Shown here piece by piece: positions 17,097-26,525 of a stretch of DNA of 64,000 nucleotides; position 1 is the first letter of the stretch, and each line of letters starts with the position of its first letter. The notes under the pieces are model-generated. The model saw nothing but the letters and a program-made list of their open reading frames with translations, was not told where the DNA came from and ran no database searches. The translations under genes were made by a program, and so were the position numbers. The stretch is from Pseudomonas yamanorum. GTDB taxonomy: Bacteria > Pseudomonadota > Gammaproteobacteria > Pseudomonadales > Pseudomonadaceae. The DNA is taken from NCBI RefSeq assembly GCF_013386765.1, contig NZ_JACARE010000003.1, forward strand, positions 18,782 to 82,781, given 5' to 3'.

Positions 17097-17933
17097 CTAG
17101 AACGGTACATCCCCCAAAATCGTCGCCCTGTGCATCACCCGCCGCTGCGGCCGGTAATCATCCACCGCGTAATGCTGGGTCACGCGGTTATCCCAAAACG
17201 CTATGTCATTTTCCTGCCAGCGCCAGCGAATGGTGAACTCCGGCCGGGTGGCGTGGGCAAACAGCAGCTTCAACACCGCTTCACTTTCCGCCGGCTCCAG
17301 TTCGTTGATCTTGCTGGTGAACCCCTCACTGACGAACAGCGATTTGCGCCTGCTCACCGGGTGCGTACGAATCACCGGATGAGACAGCGGCGGGTTCTTG
17401 CGCCGGGCTTCTTCCCAGCGCGCCAGGTCTTCCGGCGTGTTGCCGTAACGCTCCAGCGGGAAGGATCGGGTGAAGTCATGGGTTGCCGTCAAACCGTCCA
17501 GCAGTTTCTTGAACGGCTCCGACAACGCCTCATACGCGGCAATCCCGCTGGCCCACAACGTATCGCCGCCAAACTCCGGCAACAGCTTGGCGCTGAGTAC
17601 CGCGCCGAGGGCTGGCGTTGGCAGGAAGGTCACGTCGGTGTGCCAGATGGCGTTGTCGCGCACGTCGGTCACGGCGGTGTCGAGGATCAGCACTTCAGGC
17701 TGTTCCGGCACGTTGGGGTAGATCGGGTGAATGTGCAGGTCGCCGAAATGTGCCGCGAACCGCGCCTGTTGCTGCGGGTTGATTGGCTGGTTGCGGAAGA
17801 ACAGCACCGAATGCTTGAGCAGCGCCTGTTCGATGGCGTCGCGGTGTTCGATGGTCAGCGGTTGGGTAATGTCGACGCCACTGATCTGGGCGCCAAGGGC
17901 GGTGCTGAGAGGCGTTACGGTCAGGCTGCTCAT
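17097..17933 (-). CDS. tauD: Taurine dioxygenase
   Basis: A 278-residue Fe(II)/2-oxoglutarate dioxygenase that hydroxylates taurine to release sulfite and aminoacetaldehyde. The metal ligands are H98 and D100 in [12 protein letters not shown], and the distal histidine near residue 268 in [13 protein letters not shown] start it at the ATG at 17933 (MSSLTVTPL), which leaves 22 nt after tauC. It closes the tauABCD operon. Other alkylsulfonates could also be substrates. Confidence 0.9.
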   Translation of the reverse strand: MSSLTVTPLSTALGAQISGVDITQPLTIEHRDAIEQALLKHSVLFFRNQPINPQQQARFAAHFGDLHIHPIYPNVPEQPEVLILDTAVTDVRDNAIWHTDVTFLPTPALGAVLSAKLLPEFGGDTLWASGIAAYEALSEPFKKLLDGLTATHDFTRSFPLERYGNTPEDLARWEEARRKNPPLSHPVIRTHPVSRRKSLFVSEGFTSKINELEPAESEAVLKLLFAHATRPEFTIRWRWQENDIAFWDNRVTQHYAVDDYRPQRRVMHRATILGDVPF

Positions 17934-17955
17934 GGGGTTCTCGTCGAATATGTGC

Positions 17956-18792
17956 TTAGTGTGCCTGGCCATGCCAAGGCACCAGTTTGCGCTGCAGGGC
18001 ACGCAAGCCCATTTCCATGGCGAAGGCGATCAGTGCGATCACCAGAATCCCCAGCACCACCACATCGGTGACCAGGAACTGCGCCGCGGACTGCACCATG
18101 AAGCCCAGGCCGCTGGTGGCGGCGATCAGCTCGGCGGCCACCAGTGTCGACCAGCCGACACCCAGGCCAATCCGCACGCCGGTGAGGATGTCGGGCAGGG
18201 CGCTCGGCAGGATCACGTGGCGAATCAGCTGTGCCCGTGTTGCGCCCAACGACTGCGCAGCGCGCAACTTGGCCGGGTCGACAGTGCGTACGCCGGTGGC
18301 GGTCGCGATGGCGATCGGCGCAAAAATCGCCAGGTAGATCAGCAGCACCTTGGACAGCTCGCCGATGCCGCACCAGATCACGATCAGCGGCAGGTAAGCC
18401 AGGGGTGGAATCGGCCGGTAGAACTCGATCAGCGGGTCCAGGATTCCCCGGGCGATGCGATTGGAGCCGATGGCAATGCCCACCGGCACGGCGGTCAGCA
18501 CGGCAAAACCGAGGCCCAGGCCGATACGCTGGAGGCTCGCGCCCAGGTGCTGCCACAGGGTGGAGTCCATGTAGCCGGTGGTCGCCAGCAGCCAGCCTTT
18601 TTGCAGCACGGCCGAAGGCGGTGGCAGGAACAGCGGCTCGATCAGCCCGCTGGCGGTCACGGCCCACCAGATGGCAACCAGCGTCACCAGGGTCAGCACG
18701 CTGATCCAGCGGGTGCTCAGGCTGCGGCGTACGGGCGTGACGGGTTTGGTCGCCGGCTTGGCGGCCGTGGCCGGTAATTCGTAACTGCTCAT
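17956..18792 (-). CDS. tauC: Taurine ABC transporter, permease
   Basis: A 278-residue permease of the nitrate/sulfonate/taurine ABC family with about six membrane segments. The EAA loop [21 protein letters not shown] near residue 180 docks the ATPase. Its ATG overlaps the tauB stop by 4 nt. With TauA and TauB it imports taurine across the inner membrane under sulfate limitation. Confidence 0.9.
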   Translation of the reverse strand: MSSYELPATAAKPATKPVTPVRRSLSTRWISVLTLVTLVAIWWAVTASGLIEPLFLPPPSAVLQKGWLLATTGYMDSTLWQHLGASLQRIGLGLGFAVLTAVPVGIAIGSNRIARGILDPLIEFYRPIPPLAYLPLIVIWCGIGELSKVLLIYLAIFAPIAIATATGVRTVDPAKLRAAQSLGATRAQLIRHVILPSALPDILTGVRIGLGVGWSTLVAAELIAATSGLGFMVQSAAQFLVTDVVVLGILVIALIAFAMEMGLRALQRKLVPWHGQAH

Positions 18793-19568
18793 GCGGACAC
18801 CTGCCGTTGGGAGAACACCTTGCCCAGCACGTGTTCGCGGGTTTCGATAAAGCGCGGGTCGGACTTGATCGCCCGTGCCGATTCGCCCGCAGCGTAGCGC
18901 TGGCCGAAGTCCAGGCTCAGGCGCTCGACGATCTGCCCGGGGTTGGGTGCCAGCAGAATCAGGTCCGTGGCGAGGAACACCGCTTCTTCGATGTCGTGGG
19001 TAATCAGGAAGACGGGTTTTGCCGTGCGTCGCCAGACTTGCAGCAACAGCTCCTGCATCTGTTCGCGGGTGAAGGCATCGAGGGCGCCGAAGGGTTCGTC
19101 CATCAGCAGTACGCGTGGGTCGGCAGCCAACGCACGGGCCAGGCCGACGCGTTGCTTCTGGCCGCCGGAAAGTTGCCAGATGCGGCGACTGTCGAAACCG
19201 GCGAGGTCCACCAGGGCGAGCATTTCCCGGGCGCGGATTTCCCGCTGGGCCTTGGACACGCCGGCCAGTTCCAGGCCGAAGCCGACGTTGGCCAGCACGT
19301 CCTGCCAGGGCAGCAGGGCGTCGTCCTGGAACACCACGCCGCGTTCGGCGCTGGGGCCTTTCACCGGCACACCGTCAAGGGTGATGCGCCCGGCGCTGGG
19401 TTCGACAAAACCGGCAATCAGGTTTAACAGCGAAGTCTTGCCACTGCCGGAAGGGCCGAGGGCCACCAGCAATTGCTGGGGCCCAAGGCTCAGGGAAATA
19501 TCTGCCAGTACTGGCTCCGGGCTGCCTGGGTACTGTGCGCTGATGCGCTCCAGTTGTAGCAAGGCCAT
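18789..19568 (-). CDS. tauB: Taurine ABC transporter, ATP-binding protein
   Basis: A 259-residue ABC ATPase. It shows Walker [19 protein letters not shown] near residue 37, the signature [18 protein letters not shown] near residue 134, and Walker [13 protein letters not shown]. It lies between tauA (18-nt gap) and tauC (4-nt overlap) in one operon. Confidence 0.9.
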   Translation of the reverse strand: MALLQLERISAQYPGSPEPVLADISLSLGPQQLLVALGPSGSGKTSLLNLIAGFVEPSAGRITLDGVPVKGPSAERGVVFQDDALLPWQDVLANVGFGLELAGVSKAQREIRAREMLALVDLAGFDSRRIWQLSGGQKQRVGLARALAADPRVLLMDEPFGALDAFTREQMQELLLQVWRRTAKPVFLITHDIEEAVFLATDLILLAPNPGQIVERLSLDFGQRYAAGESARAIKSDPRFIETREHVLGKVFSQRQVSA

Positions 19569-19586
19569 CGCGGTTAACTCCTGGTA

Positions 19587-20579
19587 TCAGTTAGTGATGA
19601 ACTTCGGGCTGACGTACGGGGCGTAGTCCGGCAGTACGGCGTCGACCTTGCCTTGTTCCTTGAGGAACGCGGCGGTGTCGGTGACGGCCTTGGTGGTCGG
19701 TGCGCCGAGCAGGGTCACCTGGTCAGCCGCCAGCGGGTACACGTTGCCTTGCAGCAGCAGTGGAATGTCGCTGGCCTTGGCCCCGGAGAGCTTCACCAGT
19801 TTGTCGACGTTGCCTTTGTCAGCCAGCCAGGCTTGTGGGTCTTTGCGGTAAGCGGCGTAGGCATCCAGGGTGACTTTGGCAAAAGCCGTGACGATTTCCG
19901 GGTGCTTCTCGGCGAAATCCTTACGCACGATCCAGGCATCGAAGGTCGGCGCGCCAAACTTGGCCAGTTCGCCGGAGGTGATCAGCACCTTGCCGTTTTC
20001 CTTGGCCACGCCCAGGGCCGGGTCCCACACGTAGGTGGCGTCGATATCACCGCGCTTCCAGGCGGCGATGATGGCCGGCGGGGCGAGGTTGAGGATGGTC
20101 ACTTTCGAAGGGTCGATGTTCCAGTGTTTCAGCGCGGCCAGCAGGCTGTAGTGGCCGGTGGAAACAAACGGCACGGCGACTTTCTTGCCGATCAGGTCCT
20201 GCGGGCTGTTGATCCCGGAACCGTTGCGGGCCACCAGGGCTTCGGCACCGCCGATCTGGGTCGCGATCAGGAAGGTTTCCACCGGCACCTTGCGGGTTAC
20301 CGCAGCGGTCAGCGGGCTGGAACCGAGGTAGCCGATCTGCACGTCGCCGGAAGCGATGGCGGCGATGATGTCGGCACCGTTGTCGAATTTGCGCCAGTCG
20401 ATCTTGGCGTTGGTGGCTTTTTCGTACGCGCCGTCGGCCTGGGCGACTTTCGCCGGGTCCACGGTGGTCTGGTAAGCGATGGTCACGTCGGCGGCCTGGG
20501 CAAACAGGCTGGCACCGGCCAGGGACAAGGCCGCCAGGAGGCGAAGGGGGAAGTGCAGTTTCAAGGGGAGAGTCCTCAT
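19587..20579 (-). CDS. tauA: Taurine-binding periplasmic protein
   Basis: A 330-residue solute-binding protein of the SsuA/TauA family. The signal peptide covers about residues 1-29 (ends LFAQA), and the mature part begins ADVTIAYQTTVDPAKV. The segments IGYLGSSPLTAAVT near residue 83 and AWKRGDIDATYVWDPA near residue 173 are typical of taurine-binding members. First gene of tauABCD. An AT-rich, CysB-like tract lies 45-75 bp upstream. Confidence 0.9.
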   Translation of the reverse strand: MRTLPLKLHFPLRLLAALSLAGASLFAQAADVTIAYQTTVDPAKVAQADGAYEKATNAKIDWRKFDNGADIIAAIASGDVQIGYLGSSPLTAAVTRKVPVETFLIATQIGGAEALVARNGSGINSPQDLIGKKVAVPFVSTGHYSLLAALKHWNIDPSKVTILNLAPPAIIAAWKRGDIDATYVWDPALGVAKENGKVLITSGELAKFGAPTFDAWIVRKDFAEKHPEIVTAFAKVTLDAYAAYRKDPQAWLADKGNVDKLVKLSGAKASDIPLLLQGNVYPLAADQVTLLGAPTTKAVTDTAAFLKEQGKVDAVLPDYAPYVSPKFITN

Positions 20580-20622
20580 CAGGCGGCCGGAGGTCGGCGT
20601 GTGAGAAGACTAAATGATCTAA

Positions 20623-20656
20623 GAATCCGAAAATAAATAACATTTTCGAATTAGCT
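20623..20656 (-). promoter_or_regulatory. AT-rich motif upstream of tauABCD, possible CysB site
   Basis: The minus strand reads GCTAATTCGAAAATG followed by TTATTTATTTTCGG. It shares the ATTC start and TTATTTA tail with the tracts at 3985-4013 and 7554-7588. Assignment to CysB is inferred. Confidence 0.4.
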
Positions 20657-20700
20657 TATGAGGAGAAGTGAACCTGAAGCTTGGGTCTGCAGAGGTCAAA

Positions 20701-20789
20701 TGTGGGAGCTGGCTTGCCTGCGATGGCATCGACTCGGTACTACTGAAGTACCGAGGCGCCTGCATCGCGGGCAAGCCCGGCTCCCACAG
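20701..20789. repeat. REPIN between gshA and tauA
   Basis: Arms tgtgggagctggcttgcctg and gggcaagcccggctcccaca flank a centre with an inner CGGTACT/AGTACCG hairpin. The arms have diverged slightly from each other. Confidence 0.85.
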
Positions 20790-20806
20790 GGTTTTGCGTA
20801 AGGCCT

Positions 20807-22390
20807 TTAGTTACTGATCGCCAGAATGCTCGCCTGGTACGACCCGACAAACACGTCAAAGTCGCCCACTTCGTTCTGCTCCAGCTCCGCCTGCTGCGCC
20901 AGCGAATTACGCGCCAGTTCCTCAAAGCGTGCCTGTTCCTCAGCCTTCAACGGCTCGCTGCGGAAATGCTCGGCGTGCACCTGGCTCTGATGCAGCGAAA
21001 ACTGCGCAAAGCTCTCTTTACGTTCGCTCATCGCCGCCAACACCTGGGCCGACGGGGTCAGGGACGAGTCCTTGACCTTCGCCAGCTGGGCGTCCAGCGC
21101 CTGGCTGTGCTCAGTGATGCCCTGGCTCTGGTCCAGCAAGGCTGCCAGCGGAGCAATCTGCTCCAGCAGCTCGGCCGCCCATTCCTTCATGTCCACCGAT
21201 TCGCCACGGCGATGCAATTGCAGGCCCGGACGGCGACCTTCCTTGACCACGCTGAGGAAGTTGGAGGTGGCGTTGCCGCACTCGTTGTCGGCGAACAGCG
21301 GGCTGTCGTTGAGTGCGCAATACAGCAGGAACGCATCGAGGAAGCGCGACTCCTGCAAGTCGATACCCATCGGCAGGAACGGGTTGATGTCCAGGCAGCG
21401 CACTTCGATGTACTGAATGCCACGGGCCATCAGCGCCTGGATCGGCCGTTCGCCGGTGTAGGTCACGCGCTTGGGCCGGATGTTGGAGTAGTACTCGTTT
21501 TCGATCTGCAGGATGTTGGTGTTGAGCTGTACCCACTCACCGTCCTTATGGGTGCCGACTTCGACGTACGGTGCGTAGGGCGTTGCCACCGCTTCGCGCA
21601 GGCTGTCGGTGTAGCTCGCCAAATCGTTGTAGCACGGCGTCAGGCCGGCCTGGGCGTTGCTCTGGTAACCCAGGTCGCTCATGCGCAGGCTGGTGGCGTA
21701 CGGCAGGTACAGGGTGTCGGCATCCAGCACTTCAAGCTGGTGCGAGCGCCCGCGCAGGAAACCCGCGTCCAGGGCCGGCGAGGCACCGAACAGGTACATC
21801 AGCAGCCAGCTGTAGCGGCGGAAGTTACGGATCAGTGCGATATAGGCCGTGGACTGATAGTCCCGGTCGGTGCCCACAAAGCCTTCGGCTTCCTTGAGCA
21901 GCGGCCAGAGGTCTTCCGGCAGGGAAAAGTTGTAGTGGATCCCGGCGATGCACTGCATGGTCTTGCCGTAACGCAGGGCCAGGCCCTTGCGATATACGTA
22001 CTTGAGCTGTCCGATGTTGGAGGTGCCGTAGTAGGCAATCGGAATATCTTCCTCGGCCGGCAACGGGCACGGCATCGATGGACTCCACAGGTACTCGTTG
22101 CCGAGCTTGCTGTAGGCAAAACGGTGGATCTTGTCGAGGCTGCTCAGGGTGTCGGCCGGGTTGGGCAGGGCCGGCGTGATGAACTCAAGCAGCGACTCGG
22201 AATAGTCGGTGGTGATCTGTTCGTGGGTCAGTGCAGCGCCCAGGGCCTCGGGATGCGGCGTTTGTGCCAGTCGGCCTTCACCGGTGACGCGCAGGCATTC
22301 GCGCTCGATGCCGTGCAGGCATTGCTCGAGCAAAGAGAGGTGTTCGTGCTTGCCGAGCAATGCCAGGCGGCGGTTGAGAAGTTCGCTCAA
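20807..22390 (-). CDS. gshA: Glutamate-cysteine ligase
   Basis: A 527-residue class I glutamate-cysteine ligase, which joins glutamate and cysteine in the first step of glutathione synthesis. The family segments [24 protein letters not shown] start, [14 protein letters not shown] near residue 63 and [14 protein letters not shown] near residue 328 are clear. I prefer the TTG at 22390 (MSELLNRRL) because AAGGAA sits 6-7 nt upstream; an in-frame GTG five codons earlier lacks one. It consumes the cysteine that the surrounding sulfur genes provide. Confidence 0.9.
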   Translation of the reverse strand: MSELLNRRLALLGKHEHLSLLEQCLHGIERECLRVTGEGRLAQTPHPEALGAALTHEQITTDYSESLLEFITPALPNPADTLSSLDKIHRFAYSKLGNEYLWSPSMPCPLPAEEDIPIAYYGTSNIGQLKYVYRKGLALRYGKTMQCIAGIHYNFSLPEDLWPLLKEAEGFVGTDRDYQSTAYIALIRNFRRYSWLLMYLFGASPALDAGFLRGRSHQLEVLDADTLYLPYATSLRMSDLGYQSNAQAGLTPCYNDLASYTDSLREAVATPYAPYVEVGTHKDGEWVQLNTNILQIENEYYSNIRPKRVTYTGERPIQALMARGIQYIEVRCLDINPFLPMGIDLQESRFLDAFLLYCALNDSPLFADNECGNATSNFLSVVKEGRRPGLQLHRRGESVDMKEWAAELLEQIAPLAALLDQSQGITEHSQALDAQLAKVKDSSLTPSAQVLAAMSERKESFAQFSLHQSQVHAEHFRSEPLKAEEQARFEELARNSLAQQAELEQNEVGDFDVFVGSYQASILAISN

Positions 22391-22604
22391 GTTGGATTCC
22401 TTCACGCGTCAGTCGCCCCAATATGGGGGTGGGCAGGACGGTCTACAAGGGTGAAGTGGAAACTGGCGTTATCGCCTGGTTTTCGAGCCGGATTGACCCA
22501 CTCTGAAAGAGCCGCCCTCGTCCTTGAATCTGGCTATCGCGCACGAAGAAAAGTTCGGCGCAACTTTCGCAGCGCCGAAATTAACTCAAATCGATGACAG
22601 GGAG

Positions 22605-22988
22605 CTATAGGACAGCGAAGGTGCCTTGTGCTTTTGCGACCAGTTTTTCGTCCTGGTACACGTCAGCCTCGACCACCAGCGTGCGCCGGCCGGGGTGAAT
22701 CACCCGGGCGGTACACAGCACGTCGCCGTCGGAAACGGCGCGGATGTAGTTGATCTTGCATTCGATGGTCGCGCTCTGCTGGTCGAAACCATGGGAGCTG
22801 GAACACGCCAGCCCCATGGCAATGTCCACCAGGCTGAAGATCGCCCCGCCATGGAGCTTGCCAGCGCGGTTGCGCAGCTGTGGTTCCAGGGTCATGGCCA
22901 CCTCGGCAACGCCGGTTTCCAGGCGTTGCAGGCGGCAGCCAATGAGTTCGCTGAAAGCACTGTGGGTCAAGCCGGCTGGCAGTTCCAT
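22605..22988 (-). CDS. PaaI-type hotdog thioesterase
   Basis: A 127-residue hotdog-fold protein of the PaaI/YdiI-like thioesterase family. The active-site segment NRAGKLHGGAIFSLVDIAMG near residue 41 has the HGG motif of the family. Its ATG overlaps the stop of tex (TAATG), so it is probably translated with tex. The acyl-CoA substrate is unknown. Confidence 0.84.
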   Translation of the reverse strand: MELPAGLTHSAFSELIGCRLQRLETGVAEVAMTLEPQLRNRAGKLHGGAIFSLVDIAMGLACSSSHGFDQQSATIECKINYIRAVSDGDVLCTARVIHPGRRTLVVEADVYQDEKLVAKAQGTFAVL

Positions 22989-25312
22989 TAACGTTTCTTC
23001 AGTTGTTTGGCGTTGGCGAACAGCGAAGCCATGGCGTTATTGGCCGGGGCTGGGGCTGCGGTTTCCTTGCGCGGTGCGCTGCCTTGGGACTGGCGTGGCG
23101 CAGAGCCTGGGCGTGCGCCGCGGGCACCGTCGATTTTCTCGCCGGGGGTGTCGCTCATGCGCATCGACAGGCCGACGCGTTTGCGCGGGATGTCGACTTC
23201 CATGACTTTCACCTTGACCACGTCACCGGCTTTCACCGCTTCGCGAGGGTCCTTGATGAACTTCTCCGAAAGCGCAGAGATGTGCACCAAACCGTCCTGA
23301 TGCACGCCGATATCCACAAACGCGCCAAAGTTGGTCACGTTGGTGACCACGCCTTCGAGGATCATCCCCAGTTGCAGGTCCTTGAGGTCTTCGACGCCTT
23401 CCTGGAACTCGGCGGTCTTGAACTCGGGGCGCGGGTCGCGACCGGGTTTTTCCAGCTCTTGCAGGATGTCGGTGATGGTCGGCACGCCGAAGGTTTCGTC
23501 GGTGTACTTTTTCGGGTCCAGGCGCTTGAGGAACGCGGCGTCGCCGATCAGCGAGCGGATGTCGCGGTCGGTTTCAGCGGCAATGCGTTGCACCAGCGGG
23601 TAGGCTTCCGGGTGAACGGCCGAGGAATCCAGCGGGTTGTCGCCATTCATGACGCGCAGGAAGCCGGCGGCCTGTTCGAAGGTTTTTTCGCCCAGGCGTG
23701 CGACTTTTTTCAGCGCCGCACGGGTCTTGAACGCGCCGTTTTCGTCGCGGTGGGTCACGATGTTCTGCGCCAGGGTGGCGTTGAGGCCGGAGATACGAGC
23801 CAGCAGCGCAACCGAGGCGGTGTTCACGTCTACACCGACGGCGTTCACACAGTCTTCCACCACCGCATCCAGGCCGCGGGCCAGCTTCAGCTGAGACACG
23901 TCATGCTGGTACTGGCCGACACCGATGGATTTCGGATCGATCTTCACCAGTTCGGCCAGTGGGTCCTGCAGGCGGCGAGCGATGGACACGGCGCCACGGA
24001 TCGACACATCGAGGTCCGGGAATTCCTTGGAAGCCAGTTCCGAGGCGGAGTACACCGAAGCGCCGGCCTCGGAGACCATCACCTTGGTCATCTGCATGCC
24101 TGGGTATTTTTTGATCAGTTCGGCGGCCAGCTTGTCGGTTTCACGGCTGGCGGTGCCGTTGCCGATGGCGATCAGGTCCACCGAGTGCTTGGCGCACAGG
24201 GCGGCCAGGATCGCGATGGTCTGGTCCCACTTGTTGTGCGGCACGTGGGGGTAGACCGTGGCGTGGTCGAGCATCTTGCCGGTGGCGTCAACCACGGCAA
24301 CCTTGCAGCCGGTACGCAGGCCCGGGTCGAGGCCCAGGGTGGCGCGCGGGCCGGCCGGCGCGGCCAGCAGCAGGTCGTGCAGGTTGTGGGCGAACACGCT
24401 GATGGCTTCGGTTTCGGCGCCGTCGCGCAGTTCGCCCAGCAGGTCGGTTTCCAGGTGGGTGTAGAGCTTGACCTTCCAGGTCCAGCGCACGACTTCACCG
24501 AGCCATTTGTCCGCAGGACGATTCTGATTCTGGATGCCGAACTGTTGACCAATCATGCCTTCGCACGGATGCATGGTGCCCGGCAGCTCGTCGCCGACTT
24601 TCAGCGCGGAGCTCAGAATACCTTCGTTGCGCCCGCGGAAAATGGCGAGGGCGCGGTGGGACGGCATGCTTTTCAGCGGCTCGTCGTGTTCGAAGTAATC
24701 GCGGAACTTGGCGCCTTCCTCTTCCTTGCCGGCGATTACGCGGGCACTGAGGGTGGCTTCCTGCTTCAGGTAGCTGCGCAGTTTTTCCAGCAGGTTGGCG
24801 TCTTCGGCGAAGCGCTCCATGAGGATGTACTTGGCACCTTCCAGGGCGGCCTTGACGTCGGCGACGCCTTTTTCGGCATCGACAAAGCGTGCGGCTTCGC
24901 TTTCCGGGGCCAGGGACGGGTCGTTGAACAGGCCGTCGGCCAGCTCGCCGAGGCCGGCTTCCAGGGCGATCTGGCCCTTGGTGCGGCGCTTCTGCTTGTA
25001 CGGCAGGTACAAGTCTTCGAGGCGGGTCTTGGTGTCGGCGAGCTTGATGTCGCGTTCCAGTTGCGGGGTCAGCTTGCCTTGCTCTTCGATGCTGGCGAGG
25101 ATGCTGATACGCCGTTCGTCGAGTTCTCGCAGGTAGCGCAGGCGCTCTTCCAGATGCCGCAACTGGATATCATCGAGGCTGCCGGTGACTTCTTTACGGT
25201 AACGGGCGATGAAGGGCACCGTGGAGCCTTCATCCAGTAGAGCGACGGCCGCTTCGACCTGTTGTGGGCGTACACCGAGTTCCTCGGCGATGCGGCTGTT
25301 GATGCTGTCCAT
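22988..25312 (-). CDS. tex: RNA-binding transcriptional accessory protein Tex
   Basis: A 774-residue Tex protein. In order it has the N-terminal helical Tex domain, a YqgF-like fold ([18 protein letters not shown] near residue 324), helix-hairpin-helix repeats (about residues 485-560), and a C-terminal S1 domain ([20 protein letters not shown] near residue 650). A low-complexity A/P/R/S-rich tail ends in KQLKKR. Tex binds RNA and affects transcription and virulence gene expression in several bacteria. AGGTGG precedes the ATG. It is divergent from ompR. Confidence 0.92.
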   Translation of the reverse strand: MDSINSRIAEELGVRPQQVEAAVALLDEGSTVPFIARYRKEVTGSLDDIQLRHLEERLRYLRELDERRISILASIEEQGKLTPQLERDIKLADTKTRLEDLYLPYKQKRRTKGQIALEAGLGELADGLFNDPSLAPESEAARFVDAEKGVADVKAALEGAKYILMERFAEDANLLEKLRSYLKQEATLSARVIAGKEEEGAKFRDYFEHDEPLKSMPSHRALAIFRGRNEGILSSALKVGDELPGTMHPCEGMIGQQFGIQNQNRPADKWLGEVVRWTWKVKLYTHLETDLLGELRDGAETEAISVFAHNLHDLLLAAPAGPRATLGLDPGLRTGCKVAVVDATGKMLDHATVYPHVPHNKWDQTIAILAALCAKHSVDLIAIGNGTASRETDKLAAELIKKYPGMQMTKVMVSEAGASVYSASELASKEFPDLDVSIRGAVSIARRLQDPLAELVKIDPKSIGVGQYQHDVSQLKLARGLDAVVEDCVNAVGVDVNTASVALLARISGLNATLAQNIVTHRDENGAFKTRAALKKVARLGEKTFEQAAGFLRVMNGDNPLDSSAVHPEAYPLVQRIAAETDRDIRSLIGDAAFLKRLDPKKYTDETFGVPTITDILQELEKPGRDPRPEFKTAEFQEGVEDLKDLQLGMILEGVVTNVTNFGAFVDIGVHQDGLVHISALSEKFIKDPREAVKAGDVVKVKVMEVDIPRKRVGLSMRMSDTPGEKIDGARGARPGSAPRQSQGSAPRKETAAPAPANNAMASLFANAKQLKKR

Positions 25313-25668
25313 AAAACCACCTGAAATTCTGAAAGCAGGCTCGCAGGCCCGGAAAACAAGGCTTGCGAGGCTGGTTGAGCGGCCCGACTGGCGCCGCTGC
25401 CTGGGTCAAGAGGCAGCCTATTGACCCTCGAAATCGAAAAAATCACTACAAGCGGGTAAAAAAATCCCCTGGCAGTAAGCGGTAACGAACTGACGTTGCC
25501 CTGCACAAAGGCGCCGCATTATAACCAGCGTTCCGCCCTTGGGGGGATTGCGGCCAAGGTTGTAGGGCGCGGGTTCGCTGGCGGTAGAGGAAAAATCTGC
25601 TAACAATGCACACGGTGCGTATAACGGCAGCTACGCCATAATGCGCGCCGAGATAAGAGGAGCATCTA
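25313..25668. other. Intergenic region between tex and ompR
   Basis: This 356-bp gap must hold the divergent promoters of tex and ompR-envZ. AT-rich stretches lie at about 25430-25465 and 25590-25640. I see no gene, REP element or clear terminator in it. Confidence 0.5.
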
Positions 25669-26409
25669 ATGAGCAGCACTGCACAAACTGCTGAAGGCGA
25701 AAAAATTCTCATCGTTGATGACGATCCGGGGCTGAGCAGCCTGCTGGAGCGTTTCTTCAACTCCAAGGGCTATCGTGCCCGCGCGGTGCCAAACACCGAA
25801 CAGATGGACCGCCTGTTGGGACGTGAAGTCTTCAACCTGGTGGTGCTGGACCTGATGCTGCCCGGCGAAGACGGCCTGACCGCCTGCAAACGCCTGCGCG
25901 GCGCCAACAATCAGATCCCGATCATCATGCTGACCGCCAAGGGCGATGAGCTGAGCCGCATCAAGGGCCTCGAACTGGGCGCCGACGATTACCTGGCCAA
26001 GCCGTTCAACCCGGATGAGCTGATGGCACGGGTCAAGGCCGTACTGCGTCGCCAGGCCGCCCCGGTACCGGGCGCTCCAGGCAGCGAAGACGAAAGCGTG
26101 ACCTTCGGTGACTACGAGCTGTCGCTGGCCACCCGTGAGCTCAAGCGTGGCGATGAAGTGCATATGCTGACCACCGGCGAATTCGCCGTGCTCAAGGCAC
26201 TGGTGATGAACGCTCGCCAGCCGCTGACCCGCGACAAGCTGATGAACCTGGCCCGAGGCCGGGAGTGGGACGCCCTGGAGCGCTCCATCGACGTACAGAT
26301 CTCCCGTCTGCGCCGGATGATCGAGCCCGATCCATCCAAGCCGCGTTATATCCAGACGGTGTGGGGTGTGGGTTACGTGTTTGTGCCGGACGGCACCGCA
26401 ACCAAGTGA
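25669..26409 (+). CDS. ompR: Two-component response regulator OmpR
   Basis: A 246-residue OmpR-type regulator. The receiver domain has the acidic pocket VDDD at residues 16-19 and the phosphorylation site D61 in LVVLDLMLPGEDG. A winged-helix DNA-binding domain follows from about residue 140 (LTTGEFAVLKAL, SRLRRMIEPDPSKPRYIQTVWGVGYVF-like end). GAGGAGC precedes the ATG. Its kinase gene envZ follows after a long 116-nt spacer. In enteric bacteria the pair senses osmolarity; its role in Pseudomonas is less clear. Confidence 0.92.
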   Translation: MSSTAQTAEGEKILIVDDDPGLSSLLERFFNSKGYRARAVPNTEQMDRLLGREVFNLVVLDLMLPGEDGLTACKRLRGANNQIPIIMLTAKGDELSRIKGLELGADDYLAKPFNPDELMARVKAVLRRQAAPVPGAPGSEDESVTFGDYELSLATRELKRGDEVHMLTTGEFAVLKALVMNARQPLTRDKLMNLARGREWDALERSIDVQISRLRRMIEPDPSKPRYIQTVWGVGYVFVPDGTATK

Positions 26410-26433
26410 CCAATGATTTGCAGAGGCGGGTCT

Positions 26434-26507
26434 GCCGGTGATGACTCGATAAGAGTCAGCCGGTTGCCCGGCGTTTGCAATTCTGCGAGCTTCGCTCGCG
26501 CCTGCAA
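26434..26507 (+). promoter_or_regulatory. Two hairpins in the ompR-envZ spacer
   Basis: Hairpin 1 pairs CCGG..TGACTC (26435-26447) with GAGTCA..CCGG (26453-26463). Hairpin 2 pairs TTGCA..GCGAGC (26475-26490) with GCTCGC..TGCAA (26494-26507) and ends at the AAGGTG that should be the envZ ribosome-binding site. The second could hide that site and tune EnvZ synthesis. There is no T-run, so neither looks like a standard terminator. Confidence 0.5.
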
Positions 26508-26525
26508 GGTGTCCAGCTGTCTTTT

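Noticed and set aside
20047..20643. Possible leader ORF before tauA, as its ATG forms TGATG
   Set aside because: The frame ending at that TGA has no nearby start codon with a ribosome-binding site.
23003..25240. A 745-codon open frame opposite tex
   Set aside because: Typical antisense shadow in a high-GC genome; the sense strand encodes a clear Tex protein.
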